This document shows, piece by piece, positions 55,231 to 63,260 of a stretch of DNA of 64,000 nucleotides. The notes below the pieces were generated by a model, which was not told the DNA's origin, did no database searches, and saw only the letters and a program-made list of their open reading frames with translations. The stretch is from Bacteroidales bacterium (GTDB lineage: Bacteria; Bacteroidota; Bacteroidia; Bacteroidales; P3). The first letter of the stretch is position 1; every line of letters starts with the position of its first letter. The position numbers and the translations under genes were made by a program. The stretch is from NCBI GenBank assembly GCA_017449525.1, contig JAFTFL010000018.1, positions 1 through 64,000 on the forward strand, given 5' to 3'.

Positions 55231-55685
55231 GCTGCTACGCTACGAGCAGACAAAAAAAAGAAACCGTGAACTTTGTTTTTCACATAGAGGCTCTAGACAT
55301 ACCTGTACCACAAAACAGAAAGCTCACGATTTCTCGCAAGCGTTTCCGGCTTCCATTCAGTGGTACACGTAAAAGAATTGTCTAGATTCCTATGTGGTGA
55401 AAGATAAGCAAAAACGCTATTCTACGACTGCATTTCAGCAGAAAATTATGTCAGACGGTTTATTTCTTATTGCTCTTTTCTACTTTTTCGTTTGTACTCT
55501 ATGGTTTACTATTCTCTTCGTTTGCGATTTGTTTTCAGCAGATTCACTTCATTATTTTCTGCTGTGCCCATACCGCAATCAGACGGCAAATGTACGACTT
55601 TTTTGATACATAATATTCACGCGCCCACCATACTTTCAATCTGTATTGCCAAGCATTAGTCCATTTATAACGACGCGGAAATGTT
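55231..55685. other. Spacer of 455 nt with one -7 box
   Basis: AT-rich, with a minus-strand TACATTTG at 55587-55594 that could start transcription of the small exported protein and adhesin, giving a ~350-nt leader. A 70-codon plus-strand frame (55394-55606) is judged spurious. Confidence 0.5.
55587..55594 (-). promoter_or_regulatory. Candidate -7 box upstream of the exported protein/adhesin pair
   Basis: The minus strand reads TACATTTG followed by CC. No clear -33 element. Confidence 0.4.
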
Positions 55686-56336
55686 TCACAACACACGGCA
55701 AAGCATCAATCCGTCGCGCAACGTGAGCAATATGTTCTCCACACGGCTGTCCTGCTGCACGTATCGATTGAAGGCATCCATCAAGCGCGTATCGGTGTCA
55801 TACGTAGCCTCATCAAGGAGCACCTTGCCGCCCCACAACACGTTGTCCACCAGCACTACCCCACCACGTCGCATTTTAGGAAGCAACAGGTCGTAGTAGA
55901 CCTGCGTATTGCGCTTATCGGCATCGATGAAGGCGAGGTCGAACACCTCGTCCAATGCTGGCACGACCTGCAGTGCACTGCCAATGTGCACCTCCACCCG
56001 ACCGTCCACTCCCGCCTCTACCAAATTGCTGCGTAGTTGCGACTCAATCTCATCGTTGACTTCCACGGTGTGCAGCACACTGTCCTGCGGCATACCTTGC
56101 GCCAAGCATATCGTGGAGTAGCCCACAAAGGCACCCACCTCAATAGCCGTATGCGGATGCAGCATGGCCGCAATCAACGTCAGCAACTGCCCTTGATAGG
56201 CTCCCGACAGCATGTGGGGGTAGGCCGTGTGCAGATGCGTCCACCGCGTAATGCGGTGCAGCAACTCACTTTCGGCCGACGTACAGGCTTCGGCATAGGC
56301 TTCGGCACGGGGCGTTACAATGGTGTGCGCATCCAT
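55686..56336 (-). CDS. SAM-dependent O-methyltransferase (family 3; TrmR/YrrM-like)
   Basis: A 216-residue class I methyltransferase. SAM-binding motif I is AIEVGAFVGYSTICLAQGMP (~63-82). FDLAFIDADKRNTQVYYDLL (~132-151) carries the metal-binding Asp of catechol-type O-methyltransferases. VLVDNVLWGGKVL follows. Some family members methylate the wobble uridine of tRNA (TrmR), others small catechols; the sequence does not decide. It starts 15 nt after the ftsK stop, so it is probably cotranscribed. Confidence 0.9.
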   Translation of the reverse strand: MDAHTIVTPRAEAYAEACTSAESELLHRITRWTHLHTAYPHMLSGAYQGQLLTLIAAMLHPHTAIEVGAFVGYSTICLAQGMPQDSVLHTVEVNDEIESQLRSNLVEAGVDGRVEVHIGSALQVVPALDEVFDLAFIDADKRNTQVYYDLLLPKMRRGGVVLVDNVLWGGKVLLDEATYDTDTRLMDAFNRYVQQDSRVENILLTLRDGLMLCRVL

Positions 56337-56351
56337 CGTTATACAGATTCC

Positions 56352-58946
56352 CTACAGCGAACGCAGCAACTCCTCGAGCGTAGCCTCGTCCTTGATAAGT
56401 ACTTCACGAGCTTTCGACCCATTGTACGGACCGACAATGCCAGCAGCCTCCATTTGGTCGATGATGCGTCCTGCCCTGTTGTACCCCAACTGCAACTTGC
56501 GTTGCAACAACGAGGTGGAACCGAACTGACTGGAAACCACCAGGCGTGCCGCGTCGTTAAAGAACTCGTCCTTCTGCTTCGGGTCAAAGTCCTTGTTGGG
56601 TTCCTCGTTCTCATCCAGATATTCGGGCAGCATGAAACCTTCGCCTTCAGCGTAGCCTCGCTGCTGACCTATACTGTCGGCCAGGCGTTCTATCTCCTCG
56701 GTCTCGATGAGCGCGCACTGGCAGCGTATGAGTTCGGAACCTGCCAACGAAATCAGCATGTCGCCACGCCCGATAAGTTGGTTAGCACCACCACAGTCAA
56801 GGATCGTGCGCGAATCGATGGCCGAGGTAACGCGGAAAGCGATGCGGGCAGGGAAGTTGGCCTTGATGGTTCCCGTGATAATATTCGTCGTGGGGCGTTG
56901 CGTAGCTATAATAAGATGTATGCCCACAGCACGTGCCAACTGTGCCAATCGACAGATAGGCGCCTCTATCTCCTTGCCGGCAGTCATGATGAGGTCGGCA
57001 AACTCGTCAATGACCAGCACGATGTAGGGCAAGTAGCGATGACCATTGTTCGGATTGAGATGACGCTTGATGAACTTGTCATTGTACTCCGTAATCTTGC
57101 GCACTTGAGCCTGCTTCAGCAGATCGTAGCGCTGGTCCATCTCGATGCAAAGCGAGTTGAGCGTACGCACCACCTTCTTTACATCCGTAATGATGGCCTC
57201 GTCGCTGTCGGGCAACTTGGCCAAGTAGTGCCGCTCTATCTTGTTGTAGAGCGAGAGCTCAACCTTCTTGGGGTCAACCATGACAAACTTCAGCTCTGCA
57301 GGGTGCTTCTTGTATAGCAGCGAAGCAATGACCGCGTTCAAGCCCACCGACTTACCCGTACCCGTGGCACCAGCCATCAGCAGGTGAGGCATTTTGGCCA
57401 AATCGGTCACGAAGGGTTCGTTCGATATTGTTTTGCCGAAGGCGATGGGCAGTTCGAACTTGCTGTTTTCCACGAAGGCGTCGCTCGTCAGCATAGTGCG
57501 CATCGACACGATCTGAGGGTTGGCATTGGGCACCTCTATACCCACCGTACCCTTGCCAGGGATAGGAGCCACAATACGGATGCCGAGGGCTGAGAGTGAA
57601 AGGGCTATGTCGTCCTCGAGGGTCTTGATGCGCGAAATGCGGACTCCTGGCGCAGGCTTGATCTCGTAGAGCGTTACGGTGGGACCTGGCGAAGCCGTGA
57701 TGCCCGTAATCTCTATGCCGTAGTTGCGCAGCGTCTCCACGATGCGGTCCTTGTTGGCCACCAGTTCTTCGCGCGACACCTTCACGTTGCGCTGTTCCCA
57801 GTCTTCCAAAATGTCGGTAGTCGGCATCTGAAAGTCTTTCAAGTCCAGACGCGGGTCATACGGGTCGTCGAGACCGTAGAACTTGCGGTAATCGTCGTCG
57901 GCCAACGACTCCTCTGCCGAGGCCTGTTCCGCAGTTGCCTGCTGCGACTCGCCCTGCATTGTGCTGCCCGTCTCGGTTATCTCGAGTGGCACATCATCCA
58001 CTGCAGCAGCACGCTCTTTGGCTCGAGCATTCACTTTTTCGAGGGCATCGTCGATGTCGAATTCTATCGTTTCTGTTTGACTCTGAACCTCCGCAGCCTC
58101 TTCTCCTGTAATAGCAAACTCCACAGCCTGCTCGGTCTTCTTCTGCTCCTCTTCCCTATCGGCGGCAGGCTCTTTTTCCACAGGTGGCACCGCGCTGAGG
58201 TGCGCTCCCGTTACAGGCTTGGGGCCATCCTGCGACTCATCAACAGTTGAAACATCGGGCTCCTTGTCCTGAGATTTCGCACGTCGGGTAAACAATTTGC
58301 GGAACCACGGCTCGCTGGGCTCAGTGGGGTCGATGGCAACCACCTGCGGATCGTACTCCTCCTCCGTCGACCCTTCGCTCTCAGCCTCTGAAGCGCGCTT
58401 GGGAAGATGCAGCGAGGGCATTTTGACATGGTGCACCAAGAACAGGAAAGCACAGCCGACAAACAGCAGCAGCACTGGCAACCCTATGCGCAGACCTCCG
58501 TAGAGCCAATACGAAATCTCGTAGCCCACCGTGCCAGAATAGATGGAAAGGTCGGACGTAGCCACAATGTTCACATAGCCCATCACGCACGACAACCACA
58601 TCATCCAAAAAAGGGTACACAGCAGGGTGCGCCACCAGGGGAGCACGTCGCGGTGCAGCAATTTCATGGCATAGACGAACAGCAGGAAGCAATAGCCTGG
58701 TGCGGCTATGCCGAATGTTTTCTTGCAGAGCAGGTCGGCAAACCAATAGCCAGCGCCGCCGCACCAGTTGACACTTGTGCCCCCTTGCAAGAAGTAGGAG
58801 ACCATGGCCACCAGCCAAAAGACCGCCAGCAACAGGTAGAACACAGCTCGCACTTTGCGGAACTCGTCGCTTTTTGCAAACTGCGACACACGTCGTTTCG
58901 TTTCCGATGAGGGTTTAATCTTCTTCTTTTTGGAACTCTTTGCCAT
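56352..58946 (-). CDS. ftsK: DNA translocase FtsK
   Basis: An 864-residue protein. The N-terminal ~175 residues hold about four membrane segments anchoring it at the septum. An acidic linker (~185-350) follows, then the alpha/beta motor with Walker A LMAGATGTGKSVGLNAV (~525), Walker B YIVLVIDEFADLIMTAG, and ATQRPTTNIITGTIKANFPA. The C-terminal gamma winged helix (~800-864) has LQLGYNRAGRIIDQMEAAGIVG and recognises KOPS sequences. It pumps DNA at division and activates XerCD recombination. The linker is short, as in other Bacteroidetes. Confidence 0.96.
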   Translation of the reverse strand: MAKSSKKKKIKPSSETKRRVSQFAKSDEFRKVRAVFYLLLAVFWLVAMVSYFLQGGTSVNWCGGAGYWFADLLCKKTFGIAAPGYCFLLFVYAMKLLHRDVLPWWRTLLCTLFWMMWLSCVMGYVNIVATSDLSIYSGTVGYEISYWLYGGLRIGLPVLLLFVGCAFLFLVHHVKMPSLHLPKRASEAESEGSTEEEYDPQVVAIDPTEPSEPWFRKLFTRRAKSQDKEPDVSTVDESQDGPKPVTGAHLSAVPPVEKEPAADREEEQKKTEQAVEFAITGEEAAEVQSQTETIEFDIDDALEKVNARAKERAAAVDDVPLEITETGSTMQGESQQATAEQASAEESLADDDYRKFYGLDDPYDPRLDLKDFQMPTTDILEDWEQRNVKVSREELVANKDRIVETLRNYGIEITGITASPGPTVTLYEIKPAPGVRISRIKTLEDDIALSLSALGIRIVAPIPGKGTVGIEVPNANPQIVSMRTMLTSDAFVENSKFELPIAFGKTISNEPFVTDLAKMPHLLMAGATGTGKSVGLNAVIASLLYKKHPAELKFVMVDPKKVELSLYNKIERHYLAKLPDSDEAIITDVKKVVRTLNSLCIEMDQRYDLLKQAQVRKITEYNDKFIKRHLNPNNGHRYLPYIVLVIDEFADLIMTAGKEIEAPICRLAQLARAVGIHLIIATQRPTTNIITGTIKANFPARIAFRVTSAIDSRTILDCGGANQLIGRGDMLISLAGSELIRCQCALIETEEIERLADSIGQQRGYAEGEGFMLPEYLDENEEPNKDFDPKQKDEFFNDAARLVVSSQFGSTSLLQRKLQLGYNRAGRIIDQMEAAGIVGPYNGSKAREVLIKDEATLEELLRSL

Positions 58947-59080
58947 GCTGTTCTACTCCTATCTTTCTGCAATTAAAAGTGTACAAAGTTACCAACGAAT
59001 AGCCCTCACCCGTTGAAAAGCAATCATATTTTCCCAACCCCCACGTGTTTATAATCAACAGGAGAAGTCCCCACAGCGCA

Positions 59081-59123
59081 CAAAAAAGGGATGCTACCGT
59101 ATATCCTTTTACGGCAGCATCCC
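59081..59123 (-). terminator. Terminator after the DUF4412-like gene
   Basis: GGGATGCTACCGTA (59088-59101) pairs with TACGGCAGCATCCC (59110-59123), one mismatch. On the minus strand it is followed by TTTTTTG. It separates the operon above from ftsK. Confidence 0.82.
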
Positions 59124-59184
59124 ATCTCTTGCGACTTGCCCATTGCAACTGCAGTACAAAGCAAGCCGTTCTGTCGAGGAGCGG

Positions 59185-59958
59185 CTACTCGTCGTCGCCC
59201 CCTAAGTACTGCATCTCTTCCTGCAATTCTTCTCCAAAAGCCTTCATGGTCTCCTCATCGATGGTCGAGTAGCCTGCGGGCAGGAGAAAGTCCACTTCCT
59301 TTACTTTACCCTTAATCACTTCCGAGGCAGAAATGGTTACGGCCTTGCCTTCGCCAAGGTCCATCACGTACTCCATCGGCATGCCCTTCACCCCGAAAAA
59401 GAGGAAGTTGTTCTTGGGGCCCATCTCGTCGGTGTACCATACGTCGAGCGGATGGTCTACACCTTCGCCATCAAACATGTGGCGCTTCACCAGCTTGCAG
59501 TCCATGCCTGCAATCTTCTTCGTTTGGCCGTCAACATATTCCATGTAGAACCCTTCGGTAACAGGAATAGTGAGCGAGTCCACATCCTGTTGGGTGTAGG
59601 TGTGCTTCTGCACTATTTTACCATCGCCTTGGTAGGACGTCAACTCGACGCCTTGCGAACTCAAGTAGGCCAACAACATGCTGAAGTCGAAACAATGCGA
59701 CACAGTCAAATCGGATACCAGCACATCCTTTATCAGAGGGCTTCGTGTAAGGAAAATGGATGCCTTTGCATCGGCATACACCTTATCACCCATCACCTTG
59801 AGCTCGAAGTTCGCTTGGTCGGCCTGTAGCTGCACAGCGTTTGCGCCCGATGAGCTGAGCTGATACTTCACAATACCCTTAAAGGCTTTCTGTGCATACA
59901 CATCTGCGCAGCCCACGATGGCGAACGCCAACACAGCTGCCACAAAGAATCTTTTCAT
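59185..59958 (-). CDS. Exported DUF4412/LolA-fold-like protein
   Basis: A 257-residue protein with signal peptide MKRFFVAAVLAFAIVGCADV; a lipobox-like IVGC is present, but AYAQ-type cleavage at DVYAQ is also possible. The mature part has KGIVKYQLSSSG, VYADAKASIFLTR, KKIAGMDCKLVKRH and VWYTDEMGP, the type of curved beta-sheet found in DUF4412 and related LolA/LolB-like proteins. In many Bacteroidales a LolA gene sits next to ftsK; this could be a divergent lipid- or lipoprotein-binding protein. That is inference. It is 34 nt after the TonB-domain gene. Confidence 0.65.
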   Translation of the reverse strand: MKRFFVAAVLAFAIVGCADVYAQKAFKGIVKYQLSSSGANAVQLQADQANFELKVMGDKVYADAKASIFLTRSPLIKDVLVSDLTVSHCFDFSMLLAYLSSQGVELTSYQGDGKIVQKHTYTQQDVDSLTIPVTEGFYMEYVDGQTKKIAGMDCKLVKRHMFDGEGVDHPLDVWYTDEMGPKNNFLFFGVKGMPMEYVMDLGEGKAVTISASEVIKGKVKEVDFLLPAGYSTIDEETMKAFGEELQEEMQYLGGDDE

Positions 59959-59992
59959 ACGCTTTAGTGAATATTATTAATCCTTTTTCAAC

Positions 59993-60577
59993 TTATTCGA
60001 CAAACAATCCCTCGCCCTCATCAGCCTCCGGACGAGCGGGGTCGAGGTTAACTCCCGCGGGCACCTTTTCGTCAATAGTGAAACGTACGGGCAGCAGGGT
60101 TTCGACTTTCACCGCGCGCCCGTCGGACGTCTGGCACGGTTGCCAACGAGGCATCATCGACACCACCCGTACCGCCTCTGCCCCACAGCCGAGGCCTATG
60201 TCTTTCCGCAGACGAATATCTTCTATTGTGCCGTCGGCGTTCACCACAAACGATACACGGACAACACCCTCACGCTGCTGACGACGTGCTTCCTCGGGGT
60301 AGTGCAAATGGCGCTTCAAAAAAGCGGCCAACGAGTCGCCTCCACCAGGAAACGACGGCGAAGTCAGCTGCGACTCTTGCACACGGCTGGGCAACGTCAC
60401 CAGACGAAGCGCGACAGCGTCATCGGCCGAGGCAGGAGCCACATCGCGCACCACATCAGCCGAGGTGATACTGACGTCGGGCAACGACTTCTGCACCTGT
60501 GCAAAACCCCACGCAGGTATCAGCAGCATTCCTGCTGTCAGTGCTATACCAATCCATGTATGCTTCATCAGTTTCAT
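59993..60577 (-). CDS. Exported TonB C-terminal domain protein
   Basis: A 194-residue protein. Signal peptide: KHTWIGIALTAGMLLIPAWG, ending FAQ. The C-terminal ~100 residues match the TonB fold: LHYPEEARRQQREGVVRVSF, NADGTIEDIRLRKDIG and CGAEAVRVVSMMPRWQP. Unlike true TonB it has no N-terminal anchor or Pro-rich spacer, so it resembles the periplasmic TonB-like domain proteins common in Bacteroidetes. ATG 60577 and 60568 are both possible; the -7 box at 60591 makes the leader only 8-17 nt. Confidence 0.82.
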   Translation of the reverse strand: MKLMKHTWIGIALTAGMLLIPAWGFAQVQKSLPDVSITSADVVRDVAPASADDAVALRLVTLPSRVQESQLTSPSFPGGGDSLAAFLKRHLHYPEEARRQQREGVVRVSFVVNADGTIEDIRLRKDIGLGCGAEAVRVVSMMPRWQPCQTSDGRAVKVETLLPVRFTIDEKVPAGVNLDPARPEADEGEGLFVE

Positions 60578-60590
60578 ACTTTTGACACTG

Positions 60591-60622
60591 CAAAGGTACA
60601 CCTTTTTCTTGTTACGCGCAAA
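60591..60622 (-). promoter_or_regulatory. Promoter of the TonB-domain/DUF4412 operon
   Basis: On the minus strand TTTG (60622-60619), a 20-nt spacer, and TACCTTTG (60598-60591), matching the Bacteroides consensus. Confidence 0.82.
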
Positions 60623-60717
60623 CGCGCCCTTCCTCGGCCTCACACTACGCCAATGCCCCAAATCCCATCCCGTTCCGCTCTGCCTCTACACCCAACGGTT
60701 CACAACCACAACAAAGG

Positions 60718-60750
60718 AAAAGGTCTGCCGAACCAATTCAGCAGACCTTT
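60718..60750 (-). terminator. Terminator after tRNA-Ser
   Basis: AAAGGTCTGC and GCAGACCTTT form a 10-bp stem with a 12-nt loop. On the minus strand a T-rich tail (TTTTCCTTTG) follows. Confidence 0.82.
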
Positions 60751-60757
60751 AACCGAG

Positions 60758-60842
60758 CGGAAAGAGAGGGATTCGAACCCCCGGACCCGTGAAGATCAAC
60801 GGTTTTCAAGACCGCCGCATTCGACCACTCTGCCATCTTTCC
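60758..60842 (-). tRNA. tRNA-Ser (UGA anticodon)
   Basis: On the minus strand the acceptor arms GGAAAGA and TCTTTCC pair over 7 bp, with G as discriminator. The anticodon loop CTTGAAA carries TGA. A long variable arm, the GGTTCGAATCC T-arm and no encoded CCA complete a class II serine tRNA of 85 nt. Confidence 0.95.
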
Positions 60843-60848
60843 GTGCTG

Positions 60849-60879
60849 CAAAGGTACAAACAAATTCCCATATCACAAA
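60849..60879 (-). promoter_or_regulatory. Promoter of tRNA-Ser
   Basis: On the minus strand TTTG (60879-60876), a 19-nt spacer, TACCTTTG (60856-60849). It ends 7 nt before the tRNA 5' end. Confidence 0.85.
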
Positions 60880-60963
60880 AAGTTTCTGCCATACACCCTG
60901 CCGAAAGAGGCAATTTTTCCCTTGACAAAGCTACTGACAGCCCACCAATAAAAGCAAATCAGC

Positions 60964-61074
60964 CCTCACCTGATGGGCAAATCTTCCTCAACTAACGGAT
61001 ATTTTGCGTTCACCTGTTGGGGTAATTGGTCCTCATCTGACGAACAATTTATCCTCGCTTGATGTATAAATAAT
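60964..61074. repeat. Five degenerate 22-nt tandem repeats
   Basis: Units begin at 60964, 60986, 61008, 61031 and 61053 (periods 22, 22, 23, 22). They read roughly CCTCANCTGANGNNNAANTT; the first is CCTCACCTGATGGGCAAATC and the fourth CCTCATCTGACGAACAATTT. A weaker sixth copy may precede them near 60941. The spacing, not strict identity, defines the array. Confidence 0.65.
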
Positions 61075-61208
61075 CTTCGGCAAAAGAGCGATTGGAACGC
61101 AGAACGGAGAGATGCGGACTTAGAGAACAACGCTGTTTTAAGCTCAGAAAAACGGGCTTTTATCAACGATGTGAGATGGATTGCACAAGACAGGTGGACA
61201 TTTTTTTG

Positions 61209-61216
61209 TACCTTTG
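61209..61216 (+). promoter_or_regulatory. Orphan -7 box
   Basis: TACCTTTG followed by CA, preceded by a T-tract. No recognised gene lies downstream before the tRNA-Asn promoter. No good -33 element at 19-21 nt. Confidence 0.45.
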
Positions 61217-61404
61217 CAAATCCAATTGACCCCAACCATCCCCACTTCAGTTCTATCACCGTTTCACGGTCTTACCTACCGGCCTTGACGCTGCACGGTT
61301 GGGCATCGGCGCACATAGCGTTGAGCATCTCAGCCCAACTCGTACAGCATGGAGCACACTCCCCTGCAATCCACATCGGACACACCAAGTTACGAGCATC
61401 AAAA

Positions 61405-61460
61405 GCCGTACAGAAATGAGGCAAAACCCGTACGGCTTGACGACACGTGCTGTACGGCAT
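61405..61460. repeat. GCCGTAC palindromic motif cluster (spacer 5)
   Basis: GCCGTACAG (61405), CCGTACGGCT (61429) and GTGCTGTACGGCAT (61447-61460), the last being the reverse complement of the 14-mer at 33720-33733. Confidence 0.6.
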
Positions 61461-61726
61461 TGACCAACCAGCCGAACGACAACCCAGGCCGCGCCCTTCA
61501 CCAACTGGCATCCAACCGTCCAAATCAACGCAGCAAACTGAACTACAACCACATAATGCAACGCAGGACATTTATCACACATCTTTTGCACCAAAACTGA
61601 TGCGCACATTGATGACGGACAGCATATCAGCACGACAATACCGACGACGCTGCAATGTGCCAAAATTCAAATAGAGCATAGCATACAGACATTTACAAGG
61701 ACGTATATCCTTATGAACAAAAAAAA

Positions 61727-61758
61727 TTTGTGCCTATTACAAAAAGTGCGTACCTTTG
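61727..61758 (+). promoter_or_regulatory. Promoter of the tRNA-Asn genes
   Basis: TTTG (61727-61730), a 20-nt spacer, TACCTTTG (61751-61758), 44 nt before the first tRNA. Confidence 0.85.
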
Positions 61759-61802
61759 CAACCGCATTGAGAGGGGTAGTATCGCCTCAGAAAGAAAGCA
61801 AT

Positions 61803-61876
61803 GCCTCAATAGCTCAGTTGGTTAGAGCACCTGACTGTTAATCAGGGGGTCGTAGGTTCAAGTCCTGCTTGAGGCG
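61803..61876 (+). tRNA. tRNA-Asn (GUU anticodon), copy 1
   Basis: Acceptor GCCTCAA pairs with TTGAGGC, discriminator G. The anticodon loop CTGTTAA carries GTT, and the T-arm has GGTTCAAGTCC. No CCA is encoded. 74 nt. Confidence 0.96.
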
Positions 61877-61935
61877 CGAAAAGAGGGATTAAACGCTAAG
61901 GAGCAAAAGCTAAGAAGCGTTAGCCAGAGTTCGAT

Positions 61936-62009
61936 GCCTCAATAGCTCAGTTGGTTAGAGCACCTGACTGTTAATCAGGGGGTCGTAGGTTCAAGTCCTG
62001 CTTGAGGCG
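61936..62009 (+). tRNA. tRNA-Asn (GUU anticodon), copy 2
   Basis: Identical to copy 1 over all 74 nt, 59 nt downstream. The intervening spacer can fold through AACGCT / AGCGTT. The two are probably processed from one transcript. Confidence 0.96.
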
Positions 62010-62030
62010 CAAGGTTGATCACGATGTCAG

Positions 62031-62070
62031 AAGTCTGTCTCTCTGAAAAGCGAGGCAGACTTTTGGTTTT
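62031..62070 (+). terminator. Terminator after the tRNA-Asn pair
   Basis: AAGTCTGTCTC (62031-62041) pairs with GAGGCAGACTT (62052-62062) with one G-U, followed by TTGGTTTT. Confidence 0.8.
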
Positions 62071-62096
62071 AAAACACGGAAACAAAGGTAATAGAC

Positions 62097-62333
62097 TTGG
62101 AAAACTTTTTCGTCATTCTGGTAGCCGCACTGGCAATATGTGCACTTGCCTTCTGTGGTTTGGGCATCAAAATGCTGGTAAGAAAACGAGGCGAATTCAA
62201 ACGTCATTGCGCAAGCATGGACCCCTACACGGGCGAAGCGGGTGGCTGCGTTTGTGGACACCTCAAGACCTGCGAGAAAGCACATAAGTACCAGCCACTC
62301 GAGGTCAACCAGAACCTCTTGGATGAATGCTGA
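62097..62333 (+). CDS. Small single-span membrane protein with cysteine-rich tail
   Basis: A 78-residue protein. One membrane helix (FFVILVAALAICALAFCGLG, ~4-23) is followed by a basic linker (KMLVRKRGEFKRH) and a short tail with HCASMDPYTGEAGGCVCG and TCEK. This layout resembles a small Bacteroidales membrane protein whose tail ends in paired cysteines; I know no function. The only workable start is TTG 62097. The cysteines could bind metal (four close Cys: 38, 51, 53, 59). Confidence 0.65.
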   Translation: MENFFVILVAALAICALAFCGLGIKMLVRKRGEFKRHCASMDPYTGEAGGCVCGHLKTCEKAHKYQPLEVNQNLLDEC

Positions 62334-62451
62334 ACAGCAGCACGTCCCACCTCCCCTTTCGCCAAAACAGGATTACTCCTACCCTGCACCCCAGGTAGAA
62401 GAAAACTTCTACACACGAACGTTATCAGCAGAATCACAGACTTATAGAACA

Positions 62452-62486
62452 ACGCGAGGGCACCACCAATGGTAGTGCCCTCGCGT
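62452..62486. terminator. Convergent terminator
   Basis: ACGCGAGGGCAC (62452-62463) pairs with GTGCCCTCGCGT (62475-62486), with ACCA/TGGT extending into the loop. It lies between the small membrane protein gene and the FKBP gene. Confidence 0.8.
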
Positions 62487-62515
62487 CTTATTCGAAGGAT
62501 AACCGCACCGAGCTG

Positions 62516-63220
62516 CTACTTCAGCTCATGCAGTTCCACCTCGTAAATCATCGTGGTGTACGGCGGAATATCGTCAGCGCCCGTCTCACCAAAAGCCAAC
62601 TCATAGGGGAAATAGAACCGATAGAGACTTCCGGCATTCATCATGCACATGCCCTGCTGGAGCCCTGGAAACATGGGATTGCCAATAACATGCAACAGCG
62701 AAGCACGGTTGCCGTAGGTCTGTTCTTGGATTTGTCCGTTGGTGAACATAGCCCGGAAGTCAAACACAGCCACATCGCCAATCTGTCCGTTACGCCCCTT
62801 ACCTGTCCGCAGCACCTCATAATAGAAGCCTGCATTGGCACGCTTCACATTGGGGTTCGTACGCACCAATTCTGCGAAATAGTTACGCTCACGTTCCACA
62901 GCAGTTGCCTGCTGGTTCTGACGTTTGCTATGCTCCTCCACAGCTAATTGAAGATTCAAAGCCGTCAGATAGCGTTCGTATTCAGCCTGAGAAAACGGTT
63001 GGGCTTCGCCCCGAAACGTAGCCACCATAGCACGCACGAAGGTGGCTGTATCAAAATGAAGTTCACTCTCCATCAACTGCATAGCGCGACTTTGTCCAAG
63101 CACCCAACTCATCGTGTCAAATGGTTCGCCAGCCACGTAGCTGGCCCTGGGATGCGACGGACGGCATGCAAAAACACAACACAGTACAAGAAGACTGGCT
63201 GCAAAAAAGACTCTTTTCAT
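62516..63220 (-). CDS. FKBP-type peptidyl-prolyl isomerase lipoprotein
   Basis: A 234-residue lipoprotein (signal ending CCVFAC, lipobox Cys 19). The N-terminal ~100 residues are helical, like the FkpA/Mip dimerisation region. The C-terminal ~110 residues carry the FKBP fold: VLRTGKGRNGQIGDVAVFDF, NPMFPGLQQGMCMMNAGSLY and FPYELAFGETGADDIPPYTT. It probably assists folding of envelope proteins. Key aromatic residues are partly replaced (GNPMFPGLQQ for the usual V-I-x-G-W), so enzymatic activity is uncertain. Confidence 0.85.
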   Translation of the reverse strand: MKRVFFAASLLVLCCVFACRPSHPRASYVAGEPFDTMSWVLGQSRAMQLMESELHFDTATFVRAMVATFRGEAQPFSQAEYERYLTALNLQLAVEEHSKRQNQQATAVERERNYFAELVRTNPNVKRANAGFYYEVLRTGKGRNGQIGDVAVFDFRAMFTNGQIQEQTYGNRASLLHVIGNPMFPGLQQGMCMMNAGSLYRFYFPYELAFGETGADDIPPYTTMIYEVELHELK

Positions 63221-63260
63221 CGTAAACGTAGTGTTATTGGTTTAAAACGGAATGGCATTA

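Larger units (their letters stand above)
60880..61726. other. Spacer of ~850 nt between tRNA-Ser and tRNA-Asn
   Basis: No convincing protein gene. It contains a five-unit 22-nt degenerate tandem repeat (60964-61074), an orphan plus-strand -7 box (61209-61216), and three GCCGTAC-type motifs (61405-61460). Open frames on both strands (for example 61256-61663 minus) show no recognisable domain. Confidence 0.55.

Noticed and set aside
55394..55606. Plus-strand 70-codon hydrophobic frame
   Set aside because: Starts at GTG in an AT-rich spacer; hydrophobicity follows from T-rich DNA; no family resemblance.
56037..57317. Plus-strand 426-codon frame across ftsK
   Set aside because: Antisense to the conserved FtsK motor domain, no recognisable motif.
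60964..61074. CRISPR array
   Set aside because: Units are back to back at 22 nt with no spacers and low identity, and no cas genes are in the window.
61256..61663. Minus-strand 135-codon frame in the tRNA spacer
   Set aside because: Overlaps the repeat motifs and has no recognisable domain; a shorter plus-strand frame overlaps it as well.
61803..62009. Integrated element at the duplicated tRNA-Asn genes
   Set aside because: The two tRNAs are only 59 nt apart with no integrase nearby; simple tandem duplication explains them.
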